This document shows positions 51,012-59,723 of a stretch of 64,000 nt of DNA, piece after piece; position 1 is the stretch's first letter; each line of letters opens with the position of its first letter. This DNA is from an uncultured Candidatus Binatia bacterium (GTDB lineage: Bacteria; Desulfobacterota; Binatia; UBA9968; JAJDTQ01), in the NCBI GenBank assembly GCA_958295985.1, contig OY282432.1, positions 248,001 to 312,000 of the forward strand. Direction: 5' to 3'. The notes beneath the pieces were generated by a model. The model was not told the DNA's origin. It ran no database searches and saw only the letters and a list, made by a program, of their open reading frames with translations. Both the position numbers and the translations under genes were made by a program.

Positions 51012-51898
51012 AGCAACTCAAGCTGGGGCTGCCGAAGGGGAGCCTGGAGAACGCCACCATCGAACTGTTCCGAAAGTCGGGATGGAAGATCAGCGGCATG
51101 AACCGGAGCTACTTCCCCTCCATCGACGACGACTCCCTGCACTGTAGCGTGGTACGCGCCCAGGAGATGTCCCGGTACGTGGAATCCGGGACCCTGGACG
51201 CCGGCATCACCGGCAAGGACTGGATACAGGAGAACGATTCGCAGGTCGAGTTCGTCACCGAGTTGGTGTACGCCAAGGCGAGCTTCCGGCCGACACGGTG
51301 GGTGCTGGCCGTGCCTCACGACTCGCCGGTGCGGAAGATCGAAGACCTGAGGGGCAAGAAGGTGGCCACCGAGATGGTCCATTTCACCCGGCGGCTGTTC
51401 GAGGCCCATGACACGCCGGTGGAGGTGGAGTTCTCCTGGGGCGCCACCGAGGCCAAGGCCGCCGAGGGCCTGGTGGATGCCATCGTCGAGGTCACCGAGA
51501 CCGGAAGCACGATACGGGCTCACGGCCTCCGGATCGTGGCGGACCTGCTGGAATCCGCGCCCCAGCTCATCGCCAACAAGACCGCATGGCAGGACCCCTG
51601 GAAACGCGCCAAGATCGAGCAGATCAGCATGCTGCTTCAGGGAGCGCTGGCCGCGGAGCACAAGGTCGGCATCAAGATGAACGTCATGGAGTCGGACCTG
51701 CAGAAGATCATCGACCTGATCCCCAGCCTGACCGCGCCGACGGTGGCGACCCTCTACCAGACCCCGGCCCTGGGCGGCAAGAAATGGTTCTCGCTGGAAA
51801 GCGTCATCGCCGAGGACGTGGTCCGCGAGCTCATCCCCGAGCTCACCCGCAACGGCGCCGCCGGCATTATCGAGTACCCCTTGAACAAGGTGGTCTGA
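51008..51898 (+). CDS. hisG: ATP phosphoribosyltransferase, long form
   Basis: This 296-residue HisG is the first enzyme of histidine synthesis. It begins (V)[20 protein letters not shown] at GTG 51008, overlapping the hisI stop. It has [40 protein letters not shown] and the PRPP-binding region [20 protein letters not shown]. The C-terminal regulatory domain ([20 protein letters not shown]) marks the long form, which is inhibited by histidine directly and needs no HisZ. Confidence 0.95.
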   Translation: MKQLKLGLPKGSLENATIELFRKSGWKISGMNRSYFPSIDDDSLHCSVVRAQEMSRYVESGTLDAGITGKDWIQENDSQVEFVTELVYAKASFRPTRWVLAVPHDSPVRKIEDLRGKKVATEMVHFTRRLFEAHDTPVEVEFSWGATEAKAAEGLVDAIVEVTETGSTIRAHGLRIVADLLESAPQLIANKTAWQDPWKRAKIEQISMLLQGALAAEHKVGIKMNVMESDLQKIIDLIPSLTAPTVATLYQTPALGGKKWFSLESVIAEDVVRELIPELTRNGAAGIIEYPLNKVV

Positions 51899-52031
51899 TC
51901 ACCGGACGCCGGCATGCCCGGTCTCTCGCGGCGATTCACCGACCCGGACAGACTCCCCTCTCCGCCCGCGCGGCAAGACTACCGAAGGAGATCCCGAGAA
52001 CCGGGGTAAAGCAGGCGTGGCGCCCGCATAG

Positions 52032-52068
52032 CCTTGCAATTCATCCAGTCATTGGATAATTTGCAAGG
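52032..52068 (+). promoter_or_regulatory. Two-layer dyad overlapping the ribosome binding site
   Basis: CCTTGCAA (52032-52039) pairs with TTGCAAGG (52061-52068). Inside it ATCCA and TGGAT (around GTCAT) form a second inverted pair. The outer right arm contains AAGG, two bases before the ATG at 52071. It could be an operator for an autoregulatory protein or an RNA hairpin hiding the ribosome binding site. Confidence 0.6.
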
Positions 52069-52070
52069 TC

Positions 52071-53243
52071 ATGTTGCCGCGAAGAGTCAAGGACCAGGTT
52101 CTGGAGGCGCTCACTCGCCAGGCAGCGGTGGCGCTCCTGGGCCCGCGGCAGGCCGGCAAGACCACGCTGGCGCTGGAAATCGCCCGCACGCGAGACGCGC
52201 TTTACCTGGACCTCGAAAACAGCGACCACCGCGCGCGGCTGAGCGAGCCGAACCTGTTCCTGGAGAGCCTGGAGGACCGCCTCGTCATACTGGACGAGAT
52301 CCACCGCACGCCCGAGTTGTTCCAGACCCTCCGCGGCGTCATCGACCGCGGACGGCGCAAGGGCAAGGGCGTGGGCCGCTTCCTCGTGCTGGGCTCCGCC
52401 TCCATCGACCTGCTGCGCCAGTCCGGCGAGTCGCTGGCGGGACGCATCAGCTACATCCAGTTGGGGCCGTTTTCAGTGCTGGAAGTGGAGGACCGGCAAG
52501 CAGACCGCGAGCGGCTCTGGCTGCGCGGCGGCTTCCCGGACAGCTACCTGGCGACCTCCGATAAAGCGAGCCTGGCGTGGCGCAGGGATTTCATCAGGAC
52601 CTACCTGGAGCGCGACATCGCCACGTTCGGACCGCGCGTCCCGGCCGCCACCCTGGAGCGGCTCTGGACCATGCTCGCCCACAACCAGGGCGTCATCCTG
52701 AACGCCTCGTCGTTGGCGCAGGCGTTGGAGGTGAGCGCCCAGTCCGTAACGCGCTACATCGACCTGCTGACGGACCTGCTGCTGGTGCGTCGGTTGACGC
52801 CGCTGCGAGCCAACGTGGGCAAGCGGCTGGTGAAGTCGCCGAAGGTCTATGTGCGGGACAGCGGGCTGGTCCACGCATTGCTGGGCATTCCATCGTCCAT
52901 CGAACTGGCAGGCCATCCCGTAGCAGGGCGCAGTTGGGAGGGTTGGGTCATCGAGACGCTGCTCTCGGTGCTGCCGTGGCCGTCGCCGGCCTCCTTCTAT
53001 CGGACCAGTGCCGGCGCGGAAGTGGACCTGGTGATCGAACATGCGGGCGGCAGGGAGACCTGGGCCATCGAGATCAAGCGTTCGCTGAACGCCACGGTCA
53101 GCCACGGCTTCCACACCGCGCGCCAAGACCTCCATCCGGCCCGGACGTTCGTGGTGCACGCCGGAGAGGAACGCTACCCGGTAGCGAAAGACGTGGAAGC
53201 CATCGGGGTCCGAGAACTGGCAACCCGGCTCGCGAGCCTGTAG
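52071..53243 (+). CDS. AAA-family ATPase with C-terminal DUF4143 domain
   Basis: This 390-residue protein has an N-terminal P-loop (ALLGPRQAGKTTLALEIA, about residue 25), Walker B (RLVILDEIHRTPELFQTL), a sensor-like LVLGSASIDLLRQ and a C-terminal DUF4143 domain with nuclease-like end (YRTSAGAEVDLVIEHAGG...WAIEIKRSLN). The D...EIK-type pattern resembles the PD-(D/E)XK fold. Such genes are very common next to mobile and defence genes; function is not settled. It marks the left edge of the defence island and is preceded by a strong dyad. Confidence 0.9.
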   Translation: MLPRRVKDQVLEALTRQAAVALLGPRQAGKTTLALEIARTRDALYLDLENSDHRARLSEPNLFLESLEDRLVILDEIHRTPELFQTLRGVIDRGRRKGKGVGRFLVLGSASIDLLRQSGESLAGRISYIQLGPFSVLEVEDRQADRERLWLRGGFPDSYLATSDKASLAWRRDFIRTYLERDIATFGPRVPAATLERLWTMLAHNQGVILNASSLAQALEVSAQSVTRYIDLLTDLLLVRRLTPLRANVGKRLVKSPKVYVRDSGLVHALLGIPSSIELAGHPVAGRSWEGWVIETLLSVLPWPSPASFYRTSAGAEVDLVIEHAGGRETWAIEIKRSLNATVSHGFHTARQDLHPARTFVVHAGEERYPVAKDVEAIGVRELATRLASL

Positions 53244-53311
53244 CGCGCGCCGCAGACCCTCTTGATCGACCGTGGCCGATATCGGCGGACAGCGTTCTGT
53301 TGAAGGAGCCC

Positions 53312-53398
53312 ATGGAGAACCCGGTCAAGCCCCGGTCGCCTGACGAGAGCGAGGACAATTCGGAATCAACGGTCGCCGAAAAGGAGCGAGAGTCATGA
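53312..53398 (+). CDS. Small 28-residue acidic peptide, coupled to the next gene
   Basis: ATG 53312 follows a GAAGGAG site. The peptide (MENPVKPRSPDESEDNSEST...) is very acidic and Ser-rich. Its TGA shares bases with the ATG of the next gene (ATGA). The good binding site and the coupling suggest real translation. It could be a short regulatory peptide or a leader. Confidence 0.45.
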   Translation: MENPVKPRSPDESEDNSESTVAEKERES

Positions 53399-53718
53399 AT
53401 GCTTATCTCCTGACCTATAGTCAAGCATGCACACCGACAAACGTGCATCAGCTACTCAACGATACCCAGGCGGTAGAAACATGGGTAACGCCGTTTCCGT
53501 ACGCGGCAATTCTCATATCCAAGCTCAACGTCAATGATCTCGCTGCCGTGCTTCGGGACCGGATCCCCGGCATCTGGTTCATGGTGACAGAACTGAATCC
53601 TCACTCCGTACAGGGTTGGCTACCGGGAAACCTCTGGGAGTACGTGATCGATCCGCAGCATGCACGGTCAAAGAACCTGTTGGCAGGATGGAGCGAAACA
53701 CCACCTTTACAGGAATGA
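53395..53718 (+). CDS. Small protein resembling the Cas2/SinR-like ferredoxin fold
   Basis: This 107-residue protein begins MNAYLLTYSQACTPTNVHQL. The pattern is first strand with YLLTY, helix, ETWVTPFPYAAILISKLNVN (strand), a helix, IWFMVTELNPHS (strand) and GWLP near the end. This is the order seen in SinR/VapD/Cas2-like small proteins, some of which are endoribonucleases. Similarity is by pattern only, so the assignment is tentative. It is coupled to a 28-residue peptide and lies 81 bases before a nuclease gene. Confidence 0.5.
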   Translation: MNAYLLTYSQACTPTNVHQLLNDTQAVETWVTPFPYAAILISKLNVNDLAAVLRDRIPGIWFMVTELNPHSVQGWLPGNLWEYVIDPQHARSKNLLAGWSETPPLQE

Positions 53719-53799
53719 GCGAAATGAGGTGGTCCTTGTTGGACTTATCCTATGTTTTGTAGGGGTATAGCCCGTAGCGTATAAAGGAGGAATGGGACG

Positions 53800-54771
53800 A
53801 TGGCAGCGTTTGTGATCAGGACGACTGACATTCCCGGCATCTTTGACGAACTGCAGGCCGGCCGAGCGAGGATAGGCTGGTCGTATGAGGATCGGCTCGA
53901 CCTCCGTCTAATAAAGGATAAAATCGATCAAGGTGAGGCTCTGGACGAACACGAGTGCGCCGCTAAACGATGCCTTGGCTTCCTCACGAGAGTTGCAGAG
54001 AACGACTATTTGGTGTACCCGCACCAACCCAAAAGACGGCAGTTCACTGTTGTGCAAGTAACCGGCGGGTACGATTACTCTGGACCGGAGGAAAGGCTTA
54101 AGAACGATTTTCGCTCATATAGGCCCTGTTCCCTAGAGACCCCACACCCGGTTTCATCGTACGACCGGATCGTGCCATCGCAGCTTCGTCACCGCATGGG
54201 AACACAAGCACGTTTCTCGGAGATATACGACACCCGATCGCTGTTCCTTTTCTTGGAAGCCGTGCCAGATGCAGGCAGACCACAAGATGATTCCAATCAA
54301 CCGGCGATTTCGAGAATTTACAGCGATCTCAGAGAGTTGCTACCGGATTCGCTCCATCGAGAATTCAGCAGCGTTGACCTCTCGCGGCGTTTTTGCAAAG
54401 ATCTATTCGAGCGCATGGGCTATCCTGTGTATGTTCAAGAAGGCCCTCACGAGGCCGGCTCCGATGTCGTTGTCACCGTCTCCAGTCAGTTATTGCCGGA
54501 AGATGTGGAGTTCCGAGTCGGTGTGCAGGTTTTTTCGTATAAAGGCAACATTGAGGCATCAGCTCTCGAAGACAAGCTGAATCAGTTGCTTGAAGGCTGG
54601 GACAAGAACAAGCTTGACTACGGGCTATTGCTTACGACAGGAAATTGCGGAGAAGATGCCAAACGTGTCCTGCGCGAGCATTATTCCAACGAGCCATGCA
54701 AGAAAGTTCGCCTGATAGAGGGCGATCAACTTGCCGACTTTTTCCTACGCTATTTCCCGCTTGACTACTGA
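53800..54771 (+). CDS. Mrr-like restriction endonuclease with N-terminal modified-base-type domain
   Basis: This 323-residue protein has an N-terminal part with GWSYEDRLDLRLIKDKI and YLVYPHQPKRRQFTVVQVTGGYDYSGPEERL, like EVE/PUA-type domains that read modified bases. A linker follows, then a C-terminal nuclease domain: FCKDLFERMGYPVYVQEGPH, then GSDVVVTV and GVQVFSYKG. The spacing of Asp and Gln-x-x-x-Lys resembles the PD-(D/E)XK site of Mrr-type enzymes. GGAGG lies upstream of the ATG. Its GC content is lower than the flanks, which suggests transfer. A type IV-like defence enzyme is the best guess. Confidence 0.65.
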   Translation: MAAFVIRTTDIPGIFDELQAGRARIGWSYEDRLDLRLIKDKIDQGEALDEHECAAKRCLGFLTRVAENDYLVYPHQPKRRQFTVVQVTGGYDYSGPEERLKNDFRSYRPCSLETPHPVSSYDRIVPSQLRHRMGTQARFSEIYDTRSLFLFLEAVPDAGRPQDDSNQPAISRIYSDLRELLPDSLHREFSSVDLSRRFCKDLFERMGYPVYVQEGPHEAGSDVVVTVSSQLLPEDVEFRVGVQVFSYKGNIEASALEDKLNQLLEGWDKNKLDYGLLLTTGNCGEDAKRVLREHYSNEPCKKVRLIEGDQLADFFLRYFPLDY

Positions 54772-54900
54772 TCGATCCGTGGGTCGCGGGACATCGCTCG
54801 CCTTCGACGCCAAGCGCTTCTTGGCCGGGTCTCAAGCCGGCCTGCCGTTCCAAATCAGTTCCGTTCCTCTCCTACCATGGTGACGGTAGGACAAGGGAAA

Positions 54901-56658
54901 TCAATCGGTCTCAAAACGGTAGTCAAACACGCAGGACGCCCCCAACATCTCCCGAAACCACAAGGTTGCGTGGGCGCCCAGCGAATCCGTCAAGCGGACA
55001 GGCTCGTTCAAGGCGAAGTGGATCGGCTGCTGCACGCCATCGTTGATGGCCACGTTGTCGGCGTACAAGTAGGTTCTGTCGTGGTTGTCGAGGATGGGAT
55101 TGAGCCGCCCTTTAATGCCTGGCAGGCGCCCCGTTTGACTGGCGATTATCAGCGACCCCCCGCCCGGCAGCGGCGCCATGCGCAGTTCCAGCGGCCCGTT
55201 CGGAAGGCAGTCCCTCGCCACATGTGCGGCGAACCCCGGCGCGGCGCAGAGAACGGTCATCGGCAGCCGGGAGTGCAGCGTGAAATCCGCATGGCCGAAG
55301 GCGTCGGTACGCCCCTCGCGGTAGGTCTTATTGGGATAGAGCATCAGCACATGGGCGTCCCGTAACGGTTCACCGCTGCGGTCATCGCGCACCAGAACGC
55401 GCACGGCGATGCCATCCGGCAACGGCGGGCTGGCCGCCGGCAGCGCCAGCTTCAGTTCCCGTTCTCCGATCATCTCGAAGACGGGCTTCCTGCCGGTGAG
55501 CGCGAAGGTCTCGTCCTCGATTACGGCGACGCCCTCGCCACGCCGCTCGATGAAGTACTGCCTGTCGCCGGCCCCGGGAATGTCGCCCACCGGGCATTGG
55601 CCAAGCCGAGACGCCAACAGTTCGTTGCGGGTGAATTGGCTGATGCGGAGATCTTCCGTGGTCATGGAATTGCACAGGCCGCCGGGGGAATAGAGCTCCA
55701 GACGGTCTTCGAACATGAACAGGCGAATGTGGGAGCCGGCAACCGCGTAGTCCCGATGCACCACCGCGTTCACCACCGCTTCGAACACCGCCCGTTCGCT
55801 GTATTGCGGCACCTCGCTGCGTCCCGGCGCCTTGCGCGCGGCCACTCGGCGGTTGCGCATCACGAAACGCATGGCGTCCCGTACTTGCCTATCGAGCGGC
55901 CCGCTGATGTTCTGGGCGTCAAGTTGCCGGTTGCCGTCCATTCGATGGCTGTCGTAGCAGACGGCTTGAATGTAGGCGTTCGGCAGCCACTCGCAAGGCT
56001 CCTCGCAGCCGAGCAATACGCCGCCGACCGTGGCGCGGAGCGCTCCTTGCCGGTCCGTTTTGACGAACTTCAACTTGGAGAGGGCGATTTCGGCGGGCTC
56101 GCTGGTGCGCGAACTCGCATAGCGCCGCCACAGTTCCGGGCGCAAGGTGTTGAAACTGGTGTCGGCGACCGTCTGCGTATCCGTGGCGGCGGCGGACTGG
56201 CCTCTGGCCTGCAACAGGCGGCGAATGTCGTCCGGCTGCATTTCCCGCTTGGCGTCGCCGCGGCGGCTGTAGTAGCCGCCGGGGGAGCGGTGAACAGCGT
56301 CTCCCGCCAAAATCTCAACCATGAGGGCGCCGCCATCGCCAGGGGAGGGAACGGGAACGCGAATGGCGTCGAAGTCCAGCCGCGGCTTGATGCTGTTCTC
56401 ACAAATCTCCCTGACCAGGGCCATCAGCGCATCGAGCTGCGCAGGATCAAGGGACTGCGGCGTTCGATCGTCCCTCACGCCGAGCAAGAGGCGGCCACCC
56501 CGGGCGTTGGCGAACGCGGCGAATTCGTCGGCAAGGTCATCGCGGGCGGGGGCTGACACGCGCCGGTCCCGGAAGCGCGCTTCCTTCAGTTCAAGGTCGC
56601 TATCCTCACCGAGGCGCACCGCCTCCCACAGACGCTTGGTGTCAATCCTCATCGCCAT
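54901..56658 (-). CDS. AlbA_2 (Schlafen-type) domain protein with a carboxypeptidase-regulatory-like tail
   Basis: This 585-residue protein has an N-terminal AlbA_2 domain (DLELKEARF, ANARGGRLLLGVRDD...). A HATPase_c_4-like region follows with AVFEAVVNAVVHRDYAVAGS and LYSPGGLCNSMT, then a beta-rich C-terminal segment VRVLVRDDRSGEPLRDAHVL...GHADFTLHSRLPMTVLC that looks like a CarboxypepD_reg domain. This last part is not usual for the family. It is the final gene of the hsd operon (minus strand). AlbA_2 proteins often sit in restriction loci and may regulate them or help in defence; the role is not proved. Confidence 0.8.
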   Translation of the reverse strand: MAMRIDTKRLWEAVRLGEDSDLELKEARFRDRRVSAPARDDLADEFAAFANARGGRLLLGVRDDRTPQSLDPAQLDALMALVREICENSIKPRLDFDAIRVPVPSPGDGGALMVEILAGDAVHRSPGGYYSRRGDAKREMQPDDIRRLLQARGQSAAATDTQTVADTSFNTLRPELWRRYASSRTSEPAEIALSKLKFVKTDRQGALRATVGGVLLGCEEPCEWLPNAYIQAVCYDSHRMDGNRQLDAQNISGPLDRQVRDAMRFVMRNRRVAARKAPGRSEVPQYSERAVFEAVVNAVVHRDYAVAGSHIRLFMFEDRLELYSPGGLCNSMTTEDLRISQFTRNELLASRLGQCPVGDIPGAGDRQYFIERRGEGVAVIEDETFALTGRKPVFEMIGERELKLALPAASPPLPDGIAVRVLVRDDRSGEPLRDAHVLMLYPNKTYREGRTDAFGHADFTLHSRLPMTVLCAAPGFAAHVARDCLPNGPLELRMAPLPGGGSLIIASQTGRLPGIKGRLNPILDNHDRTYLYADNVAINDGVQQPIHFALNEPVRLTDSLGAHATLWFREMLGASCVFDYRFETD

Positions 56659-56869
56659 CTCCGAAACCTCAAGGATACACCCTGGCCACCCTTCCTACAC
56701 CAGTGCTCCGCACCCGCGCCAGCAATGAAATTACCGGAAGGTCTGGATGCAGAGGGCTCATGGATCCCCTCACTTTCTACGCGAGACAGGGTTTGCAAGA
56801 TATTGAATATGGGGGAAAGTTCAACCTTCAAATTCTGCGAACTGACGGACCGTCCTGAGACTTTCGTTG

Positions 56870-58051
56870 CTATCGTCGTATCAAGCGACATGAACTGGGA
56901 ACAGGCGTATCTTCATCATTGAACACACCTTGCAGCATTGCCGGTAGCAGACCATCCACATCCTGGCCGGCGCTTCCCCGTATTGCCTCTGTCTGGTGAA
57001 CCTGTCTCTGCAAGCGGTCGAACCAGCGCTGCCTGTGTAGGGACGGCACGGGAACGGTGATGGCGTCCAGCTTCTTCAGGCCGAGAGTACGATTGCGTCC
57101 TGCGCCACCAGGGGAAGCGTCTCCAAGTTTTTGAAGTCCTTCGGTTGTCAGAAGGTAGAAGCGGAGGAAATCAGCAGTCGCTCTTCTTTCGTCGGGAACG
57201 CAGGTAAGAAAACGATGTGAGCCGACGCGCCCATCGTCCTGGGGTTGAGCAATGGCAACTGCACCTTCCCATGCGAAAACAATGTTGAAGAGCAAATCGC
57301 CTTCCCGGATGCAAAAGAGCTTCTTGGATCCGACGGCTACGCCTGCCAATGCCGGTTTGTGAAAGGTTCCCCGTCCAAACGAACGGACACCGAGTTCAGC
57401 GTAACTCCGGTCAATCTCAATTTCCACCGGCCGGCGGACCAGCGGCGCGACCTCGGCCATAGGGCGGTACGACGCGCCGTCGATAATCTCGCGGAAGACG
57501 CTGGACAGCATGGCTTGGGCCTCGCGCTCGGCTGTCTCAATGACTCTTCTTCGTTCCCCCACCAACCCCGCCACCTTGTCCAGCTTGGCGACGATCCGTT
57601 GCTGCTCGGCGAGAGGCGGAAGAGGAACCGCTATTCCGAGAAATAGGTTTTCTTTCAGGCGAACTCTGTTGGTCGATCCCTCGCTTGCCTGTCGGCAGAG
57701 GCTAATGAAGCCTTCTGTCCGAGCATACCAGGCAAAGTAATTGGTCAGGGCAAGTACCGGATCGATATCGAAACACGGAAAGTCACTGCTCACCAAGGCC
57801 CCGTCGAGGCTTTCGGGAACGATGCCGAAAGCCCCATGACGCGCGTCTATGCGCGACAACAGGAATTGCCCGGCTTTGACTCGCAGTTGACGCGACGCCG
57901 CGATCTGCGAGCCGGGAACCTCAGATCGAAGCGTCAGACCCTTTCCCCAAAGCCGCACGGTAATCTGTTTGTAGGTGTCGTCCGATTCTGGTTCGACCCA
58001 ATCCTGGGACTTGCTCAGGAAATCACTGATGCGGACCTTGCGAACGGTCAT
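56870..58051 (-). CDS. hsdS: Type I restriction-modification specificity subunit
   Basis: This 393-residue HsdS gives the complex its DNA target. Target-recognition domain 1 (residues 1 to about 150: RISDFLSKSQDWVEPESDDT) is followed by the central conserved helix VPLPPLAEQQRIVAKLDKVA. Domain 2 follows, then the distal conserved region PSLHRQRWFDRLQRQVHQTE and DGLLPAMLQGVF. The start ATG lies 29 bp inside the end of hsdM. The gap to the AlbA_2 gene (56659-56869) holds no convincing gene; a 65-codon plus-strand frame there was not accepted. Confidence 0.94.
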   Translation of the reverse strand: MTVRKVRISDFLSKSQDWVEPESDDTYKQITVRLWGKGLTLRSEVPGSQIAASRQLRVKAGQFLLSRIDARHGAFGIVPESLDGALVSSDFPCFDIDPVLALTNYFAWYARTEGFISLCRQASEGSTNRVRLKENLFLGIAVPLPPLAEQQRIVAKLDKVAGLVGERRRVIETAEREAQAMLSSVFREIIDGASYRPMAEVAPLVRRPVEIEIDRSYAELGVRSFGRGTFHKPALAGVAVGSKKLFCIREGDLLFNIVFAWEGAVAIAQPQDDGRVGSHRFLTCVPDERRATADFLRFYLLTTEGLQKLGDASPGGAGRNRTLGLKKLDAITVPVPSLHRQRWFDRLQRQVHQTEAIRGSAGQDVDGLLPAMLQGVFNDEDTPVPSSCRLIRR

Positions 58052-59576
58052 CCCACTCCTCCCCCAGCGTCGCCTTGATCTCGTCCATGATGGCGAGGAT
58101 ACGGCGTTCTTTTTCGATGATGCTGTCCACGATCTCGGCTGGCGCGCGGTGGTCCACGGTCTCACCTGAATGGGGGTTCTTGACGTCGAGGTTACAGGCC
58201 GCTACCCGGCCCTGCTCGTCGCGCCGGACCAGCCCCTTCGTGTCCACCTTCCAGGCGCGATCATTTTCTTCCCGGTCCTTCCACCAGGACAGGCAGTCGG
58301 CCAACTCTTCGTACAGCAAAGGCGCAGTCTTGGAGTATTTCCGGCGGCCCTCCGGCCGGGGTTGCTCGTAGTACCAGATGGTCTCGGTGGCGCCGCTGGT
58401 GTCGAAGAAGATCAGGTTGGTGGGGATGTCGGTATAGGGCGCGAACACGCCTTCGGGCAGACGGACGATGGTGTGCAGGTTGAAACGCTCCAGCAGATCG
58501 GCCTTGATCCGCGCCGACAGGCCGTCGCCGAACAGCGTGCCGTTGGGCACGACCACCGCGGCGCGTCCGCGGCCGCCGCGCTTCAGGCGCCGCATGATGA
58601 GTTGCAGGAACAACAGGGCGGTCTCGGTGGTGCGGCGGTCCTCCGGGAAGTTGTTGAGGATACCGACCTCCTCCTCGCCGCCGAACGGCGGATTGGTCAG
58701 GATGACGTTCACGCGTTGATCCTCGCCGACCTCGGCCAAGCGGAAACGAAGCGAGTTGCCCGGGTCGATGCGCGGCGCGTGGAGCCCGTGGAGGAGCAGG
58801 TTCATCTGGGCCAGCAGAAAGGGCAGCGACTTGGACTCGCCGCCATAGATGCTGCGGTCTTGCAGGACGGCGCGCTGCTCCACCGTATCGGCGCGACGCT
58901 CCAGATGCCGGAATGCCTCGGTGAGAAAGCCGCCGGTGCCGCAGGCCGGGTCAAGGACCGTTTCGCCAAGCTGCGGGTCGGCGACCTCCACCATGAAGCG
59001 GACTACCGGACGCGGGGTGTAGAACTCGCCGGAATCACCGGCCGCATCGCGCACCTCGCGCAGCAGGCTCTCGTACAGGCGGCCCAAGGTGTGGATTTCG
59101 TCGGACGAATCGAAGTGGATGCCGTCCACCAGGTTGATCACGTCGCGCAGCAGATACCCGCTCTCCATGCGATTGCTCAACCGCTGGAACACGGTGGCGA
59201 TGACGTCGCGCCGCTCGCGCCGGCCGTCGTCGCCGCGCAGACCCTGGAGATAGGCGAACAATCCGGGACCGGGCGTGCCGTCGGCACGCGCCGTCCGCTC
59301 CGCGGTCAGGAAGGTCAGCAGGTCCGGCCCGCTGATACCGTCGGCCGGAGCCGCCCAGTCCCGCCAACGGTAGGGCTTCTCGATGATCGGACAGTACTCC
59401 TGCCCCGCCAACTCTGCCCGCCCCTGTTCGAGCCGTTCCATGCCGTCCAGGAACTTGAGGAACAGTATCCAGGTGAGCATGGGCAGTCGGTCCAGGTCGC
59501 CGTTCAGCCCCTTGTCCTTGCGCATGATCTTGCGCGCCGACTTGATGATGCCGTCAAGCCGCTGAACGGTCGTCAT
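58023..59576 (-). CDS. hsdM: Type I restriction-modification DNA methyltransferase subunit
   Basis: This 517-residue N6-adenine methyltransferase starts MTTVQRLDGIIKSARKIMRK, with the HsdM_N helical domain. The SAM motif DPACGTGGFLTEAFRHLERR and catalytic NPPF of VILTNPPFGGEEE follow, then the C-terminal coiled segment that holds HsdS (DSIIEKERRILAIMDEIKAT). Upstream in-frame ATGs exist up to 59705 but lack homology. AAGGAAGG lies before the chosen ATG. It protects host DNA and forms M2S with HsdS. Confidence 0.96.
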   Translation of the reverse strand: MTTVQRLDGIIKSARKIMRKDKGLNGDLDRLPMLTWILFLKFLDGMERLEQGRAELAGQEYCPIIEKPYRWRDWAAPADGISGPDLLTFLTAERTARADGTPGPGLFAYLQGLRGDDGRRERRDVIATVFQRLSNRMESGYLLRDVINLVDGIHFDSSDEIHTLGRLYESLLREVRDAAGDSGEFYTPRPVVRFMVEVADPQLGETVLDPACGTGGFLTEAFRHLERRADTVEQRAVLQDRSIYGGESKSLPFLLAQMNLLLHGLHAPRIDPGNSLRFRLAEVGEDQRVNVILTNPPFGGEEEVGILNNFPEDRRTTETALLFLQLIMRRLKRGGRGRAAVVVPNGTLFGDGLSARIKADLLERFNLHTIVRLPEGVFAPYTDIPTNLIFFDTSGATETIWYYEQPRPEGRRKYSKTAPLLYEELADCLSWWKDREENDRAWKVDTKGLVRRDEQGRVAACNLDVKNPHSGETVDHRAPAEIVDSIIEKERRILAIMDEIKATLGEEWDDRSQGPHQ

Positions 59577-59723
59577 GGGTCTGGCCGCAGCCTTCCTTCG
59601 GATATCCTTGCTCAAGCTACTCCGTTCCTTCCCGGTAGCGCCGACTACGAAAACCCCTGTGTTTGGAAGCTGGCGGTGGATACCCCCTGACCCGAACTCC
59701 CTCAATGGGAAAGGAGGATCGAA

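Noticed and set aside
53395..53718. CRISPR-Cas2 with an array nearby
   Set aside because: No direct-repeat array, no cas1 or other cas genes anywhere in the window; only a fold-level similarity is claimed.
56725..56922. 65-codon plus-strand frame between hsdS and the AlbA_2 gene
   Set aside because: It overlaps the hsdS end antisense and has no clear binding site or recognisable domain. An alternative minus-strand frame in the same place is equally weak.
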